Assembly (NCBI GenBank): GCA_014898415.1
Contig: RCTD01000010.1
Location: 1,550,001-1,614,000, forward strand
Source: Stromatinia cepivora
Taxonomy: Eukaryota; Ascomycota; Leotiomycetes; Helotiales; Sclerotiniaceae
Direction: 5' to 3'
Length of the DNA: 64,000 nt
A model generated the notes under the pieces. That model was given only the letters and a program-made list of their open reading frames with translations. It was not told the DNA's origin and made no database searches. This document shows positions 1 to 11,341 of this stretch, in pieces. Position 1 is the first letter of the stretch. The number at the start of each line of letters is the position of its first letter. A program made the translations under genes and the position numbers.

Positions 1-1044
1 AAGCTCTAAAAGTAGAGTGATAATTGGAATAGATGAGGCTTTGATACTTACATTTATTTGAGGAATGGATAGAGAAAGGAGAAGAGATTTGGATGTTTTA
101 GAAAAGAGAGATGAAATGGGAGGATAAACAGAAAAACTTCGGGGGCCGACACTTCAACTAGTTGATGGAGGGGTGAGAAAGAGGAAAATTCAACACTAAT
201 CCAAATATGGTTAGGTATAGAATCCTTGGACATCCAAACAAACGCAACAATAGGAAACGTTTGACAAAGAGATACAGTACTCCGTAGATATTCAAATACT
301 ACCTAGGTACAGTTGGATAGGTAAGACTTGCATTATTGTAAATATTAATGAATTACTAGGTAGTGAGTTGTCTAAATGTAACACATAAGCATTGAATATC
401 GGATATACTCTGTATAAATAAAAAGTAGAATCTGCTCAAAAGGACTACAGTGTAAGTGTAGGTGGGCGGAAGCCTTCATACTGCTGGCTGCTATTAGGTA
501 CTTGTATAAATATCATGTGAATGCTGGATGAAGTGAAGGTTTGAATATTCATCATCAACATGAGTATGGATTAGATTAGCATGAGTATCTACTATAACAA
601 CGGAAAGTAGAATCTTTTTAACAGGTGGCAGACCCTCCCACTGCTACCCTCCCTCCCTACTGCTTACCTAGTATATAAAATATCATATGATTGTTGTATG
701 AAGTGAAGTGAAAGTTTGAAAATTCAGGGTCAACATGAAAATGAATTAGGCATGTGGGTGGATATCACTGATAGCAATAAAATCCTATAAGTGGGGTTGA
801 TATGCATATTGGTGGGTGGACGATATCAAAGTCCGTGCATTTTTGAAGGAATATACGAGATATCTATACATCCATGAGAAAAGTCCTCAAGGTGCTGTCT
901 ATCGTTCCTTTTTTGATCATGAATATGATCCCACATATTGACATAACCCTCTGAACGCCATGCCCATGCAAGAAATCCCTCATAAGTGCCCTAGCTAGCA
1001 ACCGTAATTGCCCTACTACCAGCTGCATTACATACGTTTCCTTT
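1..1044. other. Intergenic, no gene seen; diverged direct repeat
   Basis: This is the 3' flank of the eIF3h gene. I see no credible ORF. Two stretches, about 505-600 and 670-775, are diverged copies of one another: both run from a TATAAA-like stretch through ATATCAT, ATGAAGTGAA and GGTTTGAA/AGTTTGAA to TCAACATGA. This suggests an old local duplication or two copies of a small repeat. A TACTCCGTA motif lies at 278-286. Confidence 0.5.
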
Positions 1045-2250
1045 TTAAGATTGTTCTGGTAAGAGGCTGCTCTTTACTGCAAACATCTTTCCGGTGATGC
1101 TAGCAGTGAATCCGTCCACTTGTCTTGAGTACTGATCAACTTGTCGTGCATTCAACATACCCTCCAATCTGCTTGGTTCTGTTGGAAGCTTGAAGAGTCT
1201 CTCCCACTCATCCTCTGGTAGAGGTGCAAGTTTCTGTGTGGCCCTACTAGCATTCTCCGCCGCACGCTTGGTCTTCCATGCTGTGACCTTGGCTTGCTCG
1301 CGAGTCAATTGTCTTTGGAAGTATTGGAAGTTGTTAAGTTCGGTGTAGTGGGTTTCGATGCTGTCCAAAAGCATATCACAAGTTCTCTCCAAGTAAGGGT
1401 CAATGGATAAGTCCAAGGATTCCAAGTTAGGGTAGAGTGGAGTTGATGGTGTGTTTCGGGTTAGGTCTGCGAAACTTGCGGGGAAATCAAGTTCTTTCTT
1501 TGGTAATTCGACTGGCATTTGGTGCAAGAAGGAGGTCAAAAGATGAGAGTTGTGGACGATGATAGGTAATTCGACCAAAATGTCTTTGTATGTAAGCTTC
1601 GACTTTTGCATGCTGTCATCTTGTCAGTGATGGCATTACAATAGCATATTTCATGTACGCACCCCTCAGTGGTAAATTTACCCTCCTTATAAGCGGCCAT
1701 GAAGTTTGGTGAAAGTCTGAAAGCGCGTAGACTTAAAGCACCTTGAGCACTTCTGCTGACATCGTGGACGAGCGCAACGGTTCTCTCATTTGGCTCCTTT
1801 TGGTAGAAGAATTGATTCTCGATCAAGCTGGTATTGATAAAGTTCCCCATGTTTGCACTTGTGTACCATCCAACATTATTCGCATCAACATTGACTTCCT
1901 TCAACATCTTGATCATCTCACTTTGGTAAACGATATTGGCCTTTGATCTTGGGGCTGCCGCAGCAATGTTCGAGGCGGCCATGTGGTCATTTGGGTGAGA
2001 ATCCGAGGCGGCGACGTCTGCCGTTGGGAATGGGAAGGAGTTTGTGATTTGAAGAGTTCCATTTGAGTCCATACCAACGATAGATCCAGTGGCTGTAGTT
2101 GGGTAAGTTGCGGCACAAGCCTTTACAATTTTCATAACGACCTGTATATCCCATTAGCCAAAATTCCAACAGCTTGCTTGTGATTGTTCATACCAATGCC
2201 TCAACTTGTACTGAGTGCAAAGGCACCTCTTTGCTAGTAGTGTCCGCCAT
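1045..2250 (-). CDS. Translation initiation factor eIF3 subunit h
   Basis: Three exons: 2194-2250, 1663-2141 and 1045-1612, joined in frame to 367 residues, the usual length for fungal eIF3h. Introns are 52 and 50 bases with GT-AG ends. The ATG at 2250 gives [20 protein letters not shown], leading straight into the MPN-domain core (about residues 12-150). Subunit h is an MPN protein without the metal-binding JAMM residues needed for isopeptidase activity, and it scaffolds the eIF3 complex in the cytoplasm during 43S/48S assembly. The C-terminal half carries the conserved [10 protein letters not shown] stretch, then a helical region ending near the stop. The 5' end faces a small plus-strand gene across 255 bases, so the promoter is probably shared. 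Gene identity is from recognised family sequence. Confidence 0.93.
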
Positions 2251-2505
2251 GATGAAATATGGTCCAAATTCGTGATCTCCCGATTCCGAATAATTACTAC
2301 CAATATTTCGATAGGTTCTGGCGCAAAGTCGAAGAGTTTCGCGTCCAGTAGTCGTTGTCGCAAAAAGGTGGGTTATTTTTTGAAGATGATTGTATTCATT
2401 TGTGTGCGAAGTCTTGGCGTTTTTTCACACTAGCGATGGCGGAAATCTGAACCCCGCGCGAATCTTCTTCTTTCAACACTCTTTCAACACAACAAGACAG
2501 CAGCA
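2251..2505. promoter_or_regulatory. Shared divergent promoter, eIF3h / small gene
   Basis: The 255 bases between the two start codons must hold both promoters and 5' leaders. A pyrimidine/CAA-rich leader (2467-2505) precedes the plus-strand ATG, typical of fungal 5' UTRs. No specific factor site was recognised. Confidence 0.45.
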
Positions 2506-2796
2506 ATGTCCCAAGAAATCAACCTTCAACCTCCTAATCCATCTATGCAATACATTTTTAGGCCTTTCATATTCTCACGATCAATATATATTGGACTTAC
2601 AGTACCAATAACTAGGAACATGGGAGTTCCAGGTAATCTCAAACGATCTTCGTCTCTATTTTATCTATCTATTGTGGTATCTTGAAAACAAGCAAACTTC
2701 TAGTAAGTCTATAAAATCATAGGTAAGTCCTTCTACGCCGGGCCAGTTTATAACGGCGATATTCATTCGATGGACCTCGGGGATCGGCAGGCCTGA
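2506..2796 (+). CDS. Small spliced protein of 66 residues, unknown function
   Basis: Exon 1 is 2506-2632 and exon 2 is 2723-2796, joined by a 90-base GT-AG intron (2633-2722) that shifts cleanly from phase 1. The protein begins MSQEINLQPPNPSMQYIFRP and ends GDIHSMDLGDRQA. A hydrophobic stretch around residues 17-35 (IFRPFIFSRSIYIGLTVPI) is flanked by arginines, which would suit a small membrane or mitochondrial protein; this is inference. Without the splice the first ORF stops inside the intron, while the spliced frame is open to a TGA just 28 bases from the convergent UPF0643-like stop codon. I do not recognise the family. Exon 2 opens with GTAAGT directly after the acceptor AG, so the junction is also a consensus donor. 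Confidence 0.6.
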
Positions 2797-2824
2797 AAAG
2801 ACTTCAGGCATGAGATATTGTCTT

Positions 2825-3671
2825 TTAGTCGACCCATTGTTCAATCTCCCATTCTTTGATATCGTCCTTTACGAGGAGTCTTAATCGTTCGACTACAAGA
2901 TTTGATTAGCATTTTTCCGCGAATATCGCCATAGAGATGAGCTTACTTTTCCACTCCGTATACATGTGTCTGGCAGCATTCGCCGCGGCGCGATGGTGGG
3001 GGCCCACGCTACCTATTTTGGCATCTCGAGAACTACGCCAAACACAAGTTGCGAGGTTTCGTCCGTTCTTGTCAGGTACTCCAAACCAGTATCTAGAGAT
3101 TATCAGTCATTTGCTATGGGTACCCGAAAATTTATATTTACTTGAGAAATCCTCCACTTTCAGTTGCCTCGGCATGAGCAGCTTTGTCGAGAACACCAAG
3201 ATCAGAGTAGTGGGCGACAGTTTCGGGTGGTACCTGAGATCTGAAAACAACAATATAGAAAGATTCCTCTTCCCACTTATGATTGAAGGTTTTTGCTAGC
3301 TCTCGAAGGGAATCTATAATTTCTTGCCACTAAGGAAAAGTCAGTGAACCTATAATCACAATTTCTGGTTGAGACGTCAAAACACATACATTGAAAGTCT
3401 CGATGTATGGCGCAGTCGCATAATCTTCTCTCAGACATTTCAATCCAACTAGAGCTCTAGCAAGCAACTGGTTTGGTGTATCCAAAGTCCCAAGGTCCAG
3501 TAGATGAGGTTTTTCGTCATATGGACTAACCACCAGGTATCTATCACTCGAGCTATGGGTCTTGCTGTCGAAAACAGGAACTTTCAAACTGATTGAAGAT
3601 TCAAGTTCATCGGAAACTGCATAACGTTCCAGATCGTCGAATGGTAGAATGGGAGGTGCAACGGCAGCCAT
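2825..3671 (-). CDS. UPF0643-like conserved fungal protein
   Basis: Four exons: 3390-3671, 3142-3329, 2947-3092 and 2825-2892, giving 227 residues. Introns are 60, 49 and 54 bases, all GT-AG. The start MAAVAPPILPFDDLERYAVS was preferred to an upstream in-frame ATG at 3905 because the added N-terminus reads as 5' leader. Conserved-looking blocks are YIETFNWQEIIDSLRELAKT, FGVPDKNGRNLATCVWRSRE and the acidic C-terminus EWEIEQWVD. The character matches the family annotated in fission yeast as UPF0643 (function unknown); that name is from memory and less certain than the gene model. It is convergent with the small gene ending at 2796. Confidence 0.75.
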
Positions 3672-5092
3672 GATGTAAGAAGGTATCGAAATTTCAGATC
3701 TGATCGATTTTAGGAAATTGTAGAGGAAAGAGAATTGATATTTAAAGAGATGTTTTGAGGATTGGAGAAAAGAAAAGGTTTTGATGTCTTCTAGACTTAA
3801 CTGGAGTGAGCCCAACGGAAAGTCAAAGATATAAGAATTGGAAGAAGGTAGTGGATCCAGGAAGGAGCGTCCAAGACGCAATTGACCAAAAAGATACCAC
3901 GACATGTTCCAGTAATCAGTAATATTTCACTTTTACAAATAATCCCGGGGGATGAAGCGTCAGGCATTTAAATGACTCGGGATGGTACGAAATTTAGTAC
4001 CTATTGCGCCATTCTCGGGTATTGAAGATGATCAAGCTTTTCTTTGTTCCGATTGTTAAATCCCCAACTCAAAATAGCCCATGCATAAAACAAAGATAGG
4101 TACATTAAGGTTACATGTGGGCATTAAAGATCCTATGGCATTGTATATGAAATATGAACTTTATTTTTGAAGCCTCATGTTGCTTGTGTCAATATAAACG
4201 TTCTGACGCAATGACACCGAGGCGGTGAATTGTAACCGCACCTCATCGCAGCAAATAAGTCCCATATCCAATCCTTAGGTAACTTGGCTTGAGCACCTGG
4301 TATCAAATATATCTGCTGATTCTACTTGGGTGGAAAAGATTCGAAGTTCCACGAATCACTCAGATCTGGACATTGAACTGACTATACTAGGTAGTTTTAG
4401 AACGAACGATTGAGGAAACCCAACAGGTACATTGTTTCATTTCCATCAATATCTTACTACTGATATTTTCAATCATATTCGAACGTTGGACTTTTTCTAT
4501 GTGCAAAGACAAAGATTCGTTCAGATTTTTGTGAGGTCGGATTGAAACTACTGTGTATATGATTTATGCTCATTTCAACATCTGTAGCAGCACGCCGCTT
4601 GGCTTGAAAGTACATTGTCGTATGTATTCAGATCGATACCCGTCTCAACAATCTAGAAGAAACCTCTTTCTTTCTCAACTGGCCGTCTCAGAGGTCTATA
4701 TCTATTTCTGGTCTATATTTCGCATTCTTCTAAGACTCACTGTCGCCATCAACAGTCTGCTCACGAACTTACCGGCTGGCCATTTTCTTCGTCACTTGAA
4801 TATTTCATCGAAACTATTGGCATTCTATAGATTCAGACGAGAGTGTGCGTTGATTTCACAAAGCGTTGCGTTCATTTAAAGAAATCGGATGAAATTGGTT
4901 GTGAGTAAAATATTGAGCGTGTACATAAAGAAGACGTCGGCGTGGTAAACGCAGAAGTCGAACTGTCCGTAGAACAAGATATAATCTTGGTAGCAAGTCT
5001 TTCGTCTCATTGCTTTCTAACGTGCATATACACAGTGGCTTTACCGGGAACGCTGGTGGCATTTTAGACGCAGTGGGACCATTTCCCCGGAT
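3672..5092. other. Intergenic, no supported gene
   Basis: This region lies between the start of the UPF0643-like gene and the 3' end of the carrier. A 108-codon plus-strand ORF (4553-4879) has no recognisable domain or splice context and is probably chance. An AGGTAG/CTAGGT motif occurs near 4388. Nothing else was seen. Confidence 0.4.
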
Positions 5093-6426
5093 TTACTCGT
5101 CTCCATCTTTAGCCTCCCGTCGATCTCTAAGCCAGACCCTTCCACTTTCATAAACCCCTAGATAAAGGCCGCTACCCAGCGCCGTCCAGCCAGCTCTTAA
5201 CAATGCGCCTCGAAACAAGCCTTTAACTCCAGCCTCCGCAACCACTTCTCGAGCAATCGTGAGACTACCTTTTTGCTTTCCAATTAGCTTATCGAGGGGT
5301 TGGCCCTTCTTTTTGGCTTCCTCTATCTTCTTCTTTGCCTCGCTTTCGGAATTTTCTCCTGATGCCGCAAGCATAATTCGAGTCTTCACAACATCCACTG
5401 GAGTTGTAATTACGGCTGCGGTAGAACCGGCACTTCCAGCACTCACAGCTGTTATGGTTGCTGTTTCGAGTAATGAACCAGTCATAGTTCCGTTTTCCCT
5501 TCTATAGCTCTTAAGTGAATCTTTCATGTGCTCAAACATAGGAAATTGCATTGCAGTAAACGGTAGGTTTCGAGCAGCTAACGCGGTATATCCTGTGAAT
5601 AACTGGGAAGGTCTTTTGAATTGCTTCAAAGCTTGCATTGTGACAGAAGCTCCGGACGCTGATGAGTGTGCTGGTCGATGAATCATCTGTGCATTCTGCT
5701 TCAATACCTCAGCAGGTGTGAGAATAAAACATGATACAAGTTCTGCTACTGCCGAAGCTGCACTGTGAACAAAAGGTTGTGGAATCAATGGAGTGTTATT
5801 CCCACTCAAGCTTGTATTTGCTTTGGTAAGAACAGTTTTTATTCCTTCATATGTGGTGAAAAATGCTCCTGCTGCGGGATGTTAATGTTGAGGTAGGTTC
5901 TAGGGCCGAAGGGGTCATACATGATGGTATTGTCACCAAAATTACCGGTCCAACCCCCTGATATAACCCTCGAAATAGTACACCTCGATTGATTGCCTTT
6001 TTGGATGCATCGTAGTAGATCTTTTTGTAATCTGGACTTTGAATTCGGGTTTTCAGGGTATCCAATGGGTATACTAGAAGGTCGACAGCTACTGCTGCAC
6101 ACGCTCCCGCCTTGAGGTTTGTTAGAAAACGTGATAATCGACAGGCTTTTGAGTAAATAAATTGTACAGTTTCAAACCAAAGAACCTCTGTAGAATAAGA
6201 AATCCAACGCAGTACAGCCTAACAAGCTAGAAATTGAAACTTGAAAATCCTTTCTGCCTGTTTCATTCTTGATGGTGAATTCTGTATATAACATCTTTTT
6301 CTAGCTCACCGGGAGCTAAACAGAAGCTTATTGAGGGGTAACTTTCCGGGCGCAAACACTTGTTTGCTTTCACCATTATGAATTAAGTAAACTTACGAGA
6401 AGAACATCTGTATGTGTATTCGACAT
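5093..6426 (-). CDS. Mitochondrial carrier, SAM-carrier (Pet8/SLC25A26)-like
   Basis: Three exons: 6397-6426, 5921-6110 and 5093-5871, 332 residues. Exon 1 is only 30 bases (MSNTHTDVLL) with a perfect GTAAGT donor; its 286-base intron ends after a TTTCTAACAAAC branch site. The join restores the conserved start of carrier repeat one, LLAGACAAVAVDLLVYPLDT. Three repeats carry the carrier signature: PLDTLKTR (residues 25-32), TPAEVLKQNAQ in the middle and TTPVDVVKTRIMLA near the C-terminus, so six membrane helices in the inner mitochondrial membrane are expected. The second and third signatures are closest to S-adenosylmethionine carriers, so exchange of cytosolic SAM for matrix S-adenosylhomocysteine is likely; substrate is inferred. 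A charged KKKIEEAKKKGQ insertion lies in the last matrix loop. It is divergent from MIX23. Confidence 0.85.
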
Positions 6427-6729
6427 TTGAAATCATAATGAAGAAAATAAAAAACTTCACTAAGAATGTTGGAAGTAGGAGATAGACCCGTTCAATCGTC
6501 GTCATAGAAAGAGCTTTATCAGACGCTAAGATACGTCCATGTATTGTAATCAAAAGTCGAGCTCTCGCCTCAACTTCATTTGGCCACTCAGCACTTGGGG
6601 AGACAATTTTTATTTTACGCATAAACCTCACATATTAGAAATATATCTCAAATTATCTTCACACTGGCGAACTGGTTTTGGTCAACAACCTCTAGAGCTG
6701 AGGTTAGAAAGAAAGCTCCTCGAGAGACA
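6427..6729. promoter_or_regulatory. Shared divergent promoter, carrier / MIX23
   Basis: These 303 bases separate the carrier ATG (6426, minus) from the MIX23 ATG (6730, plus). Both products are mitochondrial, so co-regulation is plausible. No specific site was recognised; the open frames across it are shadows. Confidence 0.5.
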
Positions 6730-7370
6730 ATGGCGGAACCTGCCTTCTTACCACAAACATTAACTCCCCAGTTTTGTTTCTCGACGGTTGCGCTAAGAGG
6801 TATTTCATTGTCTATTCTAATGTTATGCATTACTAGATCTGATATTCTATAGATTTCCTTCGTATATCTCGCGCCTCAGTCGACGATATTATAACGCAAA
6901 ATCTCAATGCGCTCGTAACACCTTCGACAGAAGGTTTCGATCCCTCATCTACCTCAACCCGCATTCCTCGACCTCCTCACTCAAAACAGATACCTGCGGC
7001 TGCATGCCAGCGTTTTAAGGATTCGGTTTTATTTTCCTCGTGGCAGACGAGATCAGATGTGCTGAATTATTGCGCTTCGGTTGCTACGAGTCCCGACCCT
7101 GATGATCCGGATCTGTTAGAGAGACAAGTGGAGAGTGCGAGGGATAGAGAAAGAGTGGTGGATGAGAGGTTGGATCCTTATTCGGCGAGGTTCTTTCCTA
7201 AAGAGGCGCGGACGGAAAGGTTGGCTGCTATTGTGAGACAGGAAAGAGGGGTGGAGAGTATTGTAAGAGCGAGGAGTTGGGGGTTGGTGAGGGAAAGATG
7301 TGGAGGGGATACGGAGGATTGGGAAGAAGCTCTGGATCAGTGGAGGAAGAGGAGGGAAAAGAGTCAGTAA
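6730..7370 (+). CDS. MIX23 / caffeine-induced death protein 2 (Cid2) homologue
   Basis: Two exons, 6730-6799 and 6853-7370, joined across a 53-base intron; 195 residues. The start MAEPAFLPQTLTPQFCFS and the following LRDFLRISRASVDDIITQNL are the hallmark of the Cid2/MIX23 family. Known members are mitochondrial intermembrane-space proteins with cysteine pairs, linked to protein import and oxidative folding by the Mia40 pathway. Cysteines here are at residues 16, 75 and 97, with one more near the C-terminus (RERCGG). The C-terminal half is arginine/glutamate-rich and probably a long helix (DRERVVDERLDPYSARFFPK). It is divergently paired with a mitochondrial carrier. Confidence 0.87.
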
Positions 7371-8076
7371 GATGGGTAGTGTGTATGGGTGTTTGAATGT
7401 ATGATTGTATAGAAGCGGGAGTTTTTGGATAGGTTTGGCAGACTATATACGGAGCCCTAAATGGCTGTTATGAATGGAAAAATGGGAGGATCTCGTATGA
7501 GCAGTAATAGAGAAACTATCAACTCTCTGTATAACACATGGAAAAATACCTATATCTTACACCATTGCACAGGAGTAAAACATGATGTGTACTAGGGATA
7601 TCCAGTTATTGACAAGACATCAAAAAGTTTGTGAAATCAACCCTAGACAGTTTTTGGTTGTAACTCACAGATCAAATAGGGAAAACAATTATAAGACGTG
7701 CATTATATTACACCAACAATCTGTTGTTACCAATACTAGTGATAACTTAAGGGCACAACATATCTGAAAGTGGATTATATTTTTCCCGGAGAATAGCCGG
7801 ACCATTGCAACCTCGAAAGTTCAGTTAGACTTTATTATGAACAAACAACCCCTCCAACTTACACAACTTTCCACCAAAGCAGGAAACCTCTCACCTGCAA
7901 ATCAGAATAACATTATATTGACCTTATCAATTATTATTGAGCTCTTTGATATAATATTGACATTCTCTAGAAGGAAACTGAAGCTCCGTCAATCCTGACG
8001 TCAGAATCATAGAAACAATCTTTTAATTCTCCCCACGCGGTTAAATAGCTTTTCTGGTAAACTCAATTGAGCAGCT
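7371..8076. other. Intergenic, MIX23 3' flank and NAT1 promoter
   Basis: The region has a G-rich start (3' flank of MIX23) and an AT-rich middle. CAA/CTTT-rich leader sequence lies just before the NAT1 start. No gene was seen; the 61-codon ORF at 7582 is probably chance. Confidence 0.4.
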
Positions 8077-10402
8077 ATGCCACAACCTTTATCCTCGAAA
8101 GAGTCCTCACTCTTTAGGACTGTAGTTCGAAATTATGAAGACAAGCAGTATAAGAAAGGTGAGCTATATATTTAACTTCCTCGCGATCCTCAACTCACAA
8201 ATCTATAGGTCTGAAAGCTGCCGACCAGATTCTGAAAAAGAACCCCAAACATGGAGATACTTTAGCTATGAAAGCTTTAATTTTAAACTCTCAAGGAAAA
8301 TCCGAAGAAGCCTTTGCGCTTGCCAAAGTAGCCCTCCAATGCGACTTCAAATCACACGTTTGCTGGCATGTTTACGGGTTGCTCTATCGCGCCGCCAAAA
8401 ACTTCGAGGAGGCTATTAAAGCATACAAATTTGCTCTGAAATTAGAACCGGAATCACAGCAGATCCAAAGAGATTTGGCACTTCTACAAGTACAAATGCG
8501 CGATTATTCGGGTTATCTTGCCAGTCGCAGAGCTATGCTAACTGCTAGATCTGGTATGCGACAAAATTGGACTGCGTTAGCTGTGGCACTTCATCTCAAT
8601 GGGGAATTGGCACAGGCGGAGCAGACCTTGACTACCTATGAGGAAACTTTGAAGAACCCACCCTCCAAAGTCGATTTCGAGAACTCGGAAGCTATTATGT
8701 ACAAAAATTCGTTGATCGCGGAACAGGGTGATATTAAGAGAGCTTTGGAACATCTTGAATCGGATGGAAAATACAATCTTGACAGACTGGCTGTGATGGA
8801 GTTAAGAGCAAAATACTTGTTCGAGCTTGGACGAAAAGAAGAAGCTGTAAAGGCATATCGCGCGCTGATCGACCGCAATCAGGAATACAAGACCTACTAT
8901 GATTCCTTGATCCAGGCTATGGAGATCGATCCAACCGATTTGAAGGCTCGAAAAGCTGTTTACGATGAATATGCGGCGAAATACCCACGATGTGACGCTG
9001 CGCGCCGATTACCGTTGGACTTCTTAGAAGGTGAGGAGTTTAGGGAAGTCGCAGACAAGTATATTCATCGTATGTTGGATAAGGGGGTACCATCTACATT
9101 TGCAAACCTGAAGCATTTGTATGCGAATGACTCGAAAAAGGAAATCTTACCATCTATCGTCCAGCAATATATTGAGAGTGGAAAGAGTGAAGAAAGTTCG
9201 GAACCAAAAAGGAATGGTGATACATCCAAGGGCAATTCTTCGGCTTATTACTTCCTCGCACAACACTACAACTACTATTTGAGCCGAGACCTCAACAAAG
9301 CCATGGAGTATATTGAAAAGGCTATTGAATTAGAATCCAAGAGTGTAGACTTCCATATGACAAAGGCACGCATATTTAAGCATCAAGGAAACACTCAAAA
9401 GGCTTCTGAAATTATGGAAGAAGCTCGTAGTCTTGACACCAGGGATCGTCACATCAATACAAAGGCCGCCAAATATCAACTCAGGAATGATGAAAACGAA
9501 AAGGCTGAGAAGACTATGGGTATGTTTACAAAAGCCGATACCGTTGGTGGACCGTTAGCAGATCTTCATGATATGCAATGCGTTTGGTTTTTGACAGAAG
9601 ATGGAGAGTCTTATGCTCGCCAAAACAAAATTGGTTTGGCTCTGAAACGATTCACAGCAGTGTATAACATTTTTGATGTTTGGTATGAAGATCAATTTGA
9701 TTTCCATTCATTCTTTTTACGTAAGGGTCAAATCAGAGCCTACATAGATATGATGAAGTGGGAAGATAAAATTAGAGAACACCCTTTTTATAGCCGAACA
9801 GCTCTTTCAGCAATCAAAGTCTATTTATCTATGTACGACAAGCCCGCATCAAATGGAGTCAATGGATCCACGGATGATACTCAAGAAGATGCCGTCGAAC
9901 GTAAAAAGGCAGCAAAGAAGGCTAGAAAGGAAGCAGAACGACTTGAAAAAGAAGCTTTGGCTAAGAAAAATGAGCCGAATAAACCAACCAAGGATCAAGA
10001 TGGGGAATTAAAGAAGAAGGATGATGATCCTAATGGAGAGAAACTGGCGGCAACTACGGAACCTTTGAATGATGCCATGAAGTTTTTGAATCCGTTGTTA
10101 CAGTTTAGCCCGAAGAATATTGAGGCGCAAATTCTTGGGTTTGAGGTACTTATTCGTAGAAGTAAGTTTTTCATCTCTCTTTGATTACGGTTTTGATGAT
10201 GAATGTTCGGTATGATGCTAATATATGAATAGAAAAGTATCTCCTCGCTCTCAAATGTCTCATGGCATCCTCATCTCTCGATAAGGAAAATGAAAGTGTA
10301 AAGGATCAAAAGACGCGCTTTCAGAAGGTTGTAGAGACGGAACTTGAGGGGACGGATGCTAAGGTTGTGGAGATTATCAAGGAGGAATTTGCTAAGTTGT
10401 AG
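8077..10402 (+). CDS. N-terminal acetyltransferase A auxiliary subunit (Nat1/Naa15)
   Basis: Three exons: 8077-8158, 8209-10161 and 10233-10402; 734 residues, normal for fungal Naa15. Introns are 50 and 71 bases. The start MPQPLSSKESSLFRTVVRNY and the following KKGLKAADQILKKNPKHGDT, LAMKALILN and CWHVYGLLYRAAKNFEEAIK are the first TPR helices of Naa15. TPR-type repeats run to about residue 540, followed by a charged lysine/glutamate stretch (residues about 575-645) and the conserved tail RRKKYLLALKCL. Naa15 anchors the catalytic Naa10 subunit to the ribosome exit tunnel, where NatA acetylates nascent chains starting with Ser, Ala, Thr, Gly, Val or Cys. No lesion is visible. Confidence 0.95.
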
Positions 10403-11341
10403 ATGGTGGGAGATGTATTCTTGTTACTCGGGGGTTGGAATGGGATGGGAAGGGAAGGGGAAAAAAGATGAGGGGTGGAAGGACTGCGATGAGTGCAGGA
10501 TACAAAAGTTTCTCTATATAGTGCTTCAAAGTGTTTGTAAGGACATAGCATCATGGATTTAAGGCATAGTATAGCATAGCATGGTATGGTATGGCTTGGC
10601 TTGACTTGGTATGGTATGAATTACCTTCTTCTTTCTTCTTGGGTGACAAAAGAAAGATGAGAGATGGGGAAGAAATTTGGTTTAGTTGGTTAGATATTTA
10701 GATGGATGAAGTGAATGGATGAATAAAACGATGTGTTGGTAGATAAAAGTTTACTTATCTGTCTAGCTTGTATCTGACACAGTATCTCATTCATTTATTT
10801 ACTGAGTAGGTATTTAGAATTTTAGATGGATAGATGAAAAGTTTACTTGTCTATTTATTGAGTTTTTGATATTTGTTTTATCTTTTTTTTTTCTTTTTTT
10901 TTATCTTTTTCAGATATTGATTTTGGATTTTGGATTTTGGAGCTGGAGAGATGTAATGCTCCCTATTGTATAATATAATACATGCACTATATAGAGTGAG
11001 ATTGATTTTTGCTTTATTTATTTACTTCATCCTTCTTTCTCCTCTGCTGCTTCCTTCCGTCTATACATTTCCTGGCATACATTCCCCTTCTTTTCAAGAA
11101 TATATGGTAAATATGTACCAATTCCATATAGTAGGAAGGAAGGAAGGAAGAAGAGGCGAGAGGCGAGAGGCGATGATAGGGTGTGATGTGCTTGCTGTAG
11201 ACCTTCCATCCGTATTATATATCACTCACTCACTTAACTATCATCCATTCATCCATACTGGATATTCATTCATCCACAGCTTAATATCCTACAGCAAAGC
11301 ACCAATAAAAGTGCAAGAAACCATACATCATTCCCCATTCC
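10403..11341. other. Convergent intergenic region, low complexity
   Basis: This lies between convergent NAT1 and TIM54. The NAT1 side is purine-rich on the plus strand (10420-10480); the TIM54 side is pyrimidine-rich on the plus strand, so each transcript is purine-rich downstream of its stop. A short TATGG/GCATA imperfect repeat (10563-10617) and a poly-T stretch (10882-10905) are present. No gene is supported. Confidence 0.45.
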
